This document shows, piece after piece, positions 4,963-5,168 of a stretch of 5,168 bases of DNA. A model generated the notes under the pieces. The model was not told the DNA's origin. It worked only from the letters and a program-made list of their open reading frames with translations, and made no database searches. Where the stretch lies: NCBI GenBank assembly GCA_900556865.1, contig USQS01000065.1, positions 1 to 5,168 on the forward strand, given 5' to 3'. The position numbers and the translations under genes are program-made. Each line of letters begins with the position of its first letter. The stretch's first letter is position 1. The stretch comes from an uncultured Clostridium sp. (GTDB taxonomy: Bacteria > Bacillota > Clostridia > TANB77 > CAG-508).

Positions 4963-5168
4963 CTTGATCGAACTAAAATAATATTTTCATTATTTTCAAT
5001 AATTGTATAATCACCTTTAACTTCATTTGATACACATAATGGATCATCTCTTTTAAGTAAATAATGATCTAATGTATATTCAGCTTGACTAATAGATAGA
5101 ATACTTTCATTTAAAGCAAATAATGAAAAATAATAATATTCTTGATTATATATATGATGAATTCCTGG
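4950..5168 (-). CDS. C-terminal 72 residues of an unrecognised protein (5' end outside window)
   Basis: An open minus-strand frame enters from the right edge and ends at TAG 4952-4950. The visible part is soluble and mixed-charge, with no membrane segment. It is rich in Tyr, Ile and Asn and includes HHIYNQEYYYFSLFALNES, AEYTLDHYLLKRDDPLC and VKGDYTIIENNENIILVRSR. Codon use is AT-rich like the neighbouring genes, and an intrinsic terminator overlaps its end, so it is a real gene end. I do not recognise the family, and the fragment has no diagnostic motif. It is separated from rubrerythrin by a terminator and a promoter, so no functional link is implied. Confidence 0.65.
   Translation of the reverse strand, partial: PGIHHIYNQEYYYFSLFALNESILSISQAEYTLDHYLLKRDDPLCVSNEVKGDYTIIENNENIILVRSRDAK

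Overview
The window is AT-rich DNA from a low-GC anaerobic member of the Bacillota. The evidence is the base composition, strong GGAGG-type ribosome binding sites, consensus sigma-A style promoter elements, a rubredoxin-first ('reverse') rubrerythrin and clostridia-type membrane redox gene relatives. A Clostridia or Erysipelotrichia member is plausible, but the sequence alone does not fix the genus. Almost all host genes lie on the minus strand.

Right part (4200-5168, minus): the 3' end of an unrecognised gene closes with a hairpin terminator. It is followed by an apparently monocistronic rubrerythrin gene with a near-consensus extended -10 promoter, a palindrome over that -10, a small 5'-UTR hairpin, a good ribosome binding site and a clean intrinsic terminator. 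This is an intact peroxide-detoxification unit.

Middle (about 2936-4070): a graveyard of insertion sequences. A plus-strand IS3-family element keeps orfA (one nonsense codon), an A_AAA_AAG frameshift heptamer and the first half of orfB. It is cut off just before the DDE catalytic domain, and abuts an oppositely oriented IS66-family relic (end of tnpA overlapping the start of tnpB by ATGA).

Left part (1-2845, minus): what appears to be a decayed redox/ABC-transport operon. In transcription order it holds (1) an intact 230-residue lipoprotein, which I interpret as the N-terminal domain of a TlpA/redoxin-type lipoprotein whose thioredoxin domain survives only as a broken relic downstream of the stop; (2) a relic of a short CXXC protein ending CLECVGIG; (3) a NapH/YccM-like membrane 4Fe-4S protein reduced by deletions and frameshifts; and (4) an open, apparently functional FtsX-type ABC permease running off the left edge. 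Genes of these kinds plausibly worked together as membrane electron transfer and thiol redox chemistry coupled to an ABC exporter. Here the redox centres are destroyed, while the lipoprotein domain and the permease remain readable. That selective decay is the most interesting aspect of the window. I found no CRISPR array, tRNA or rRNA.
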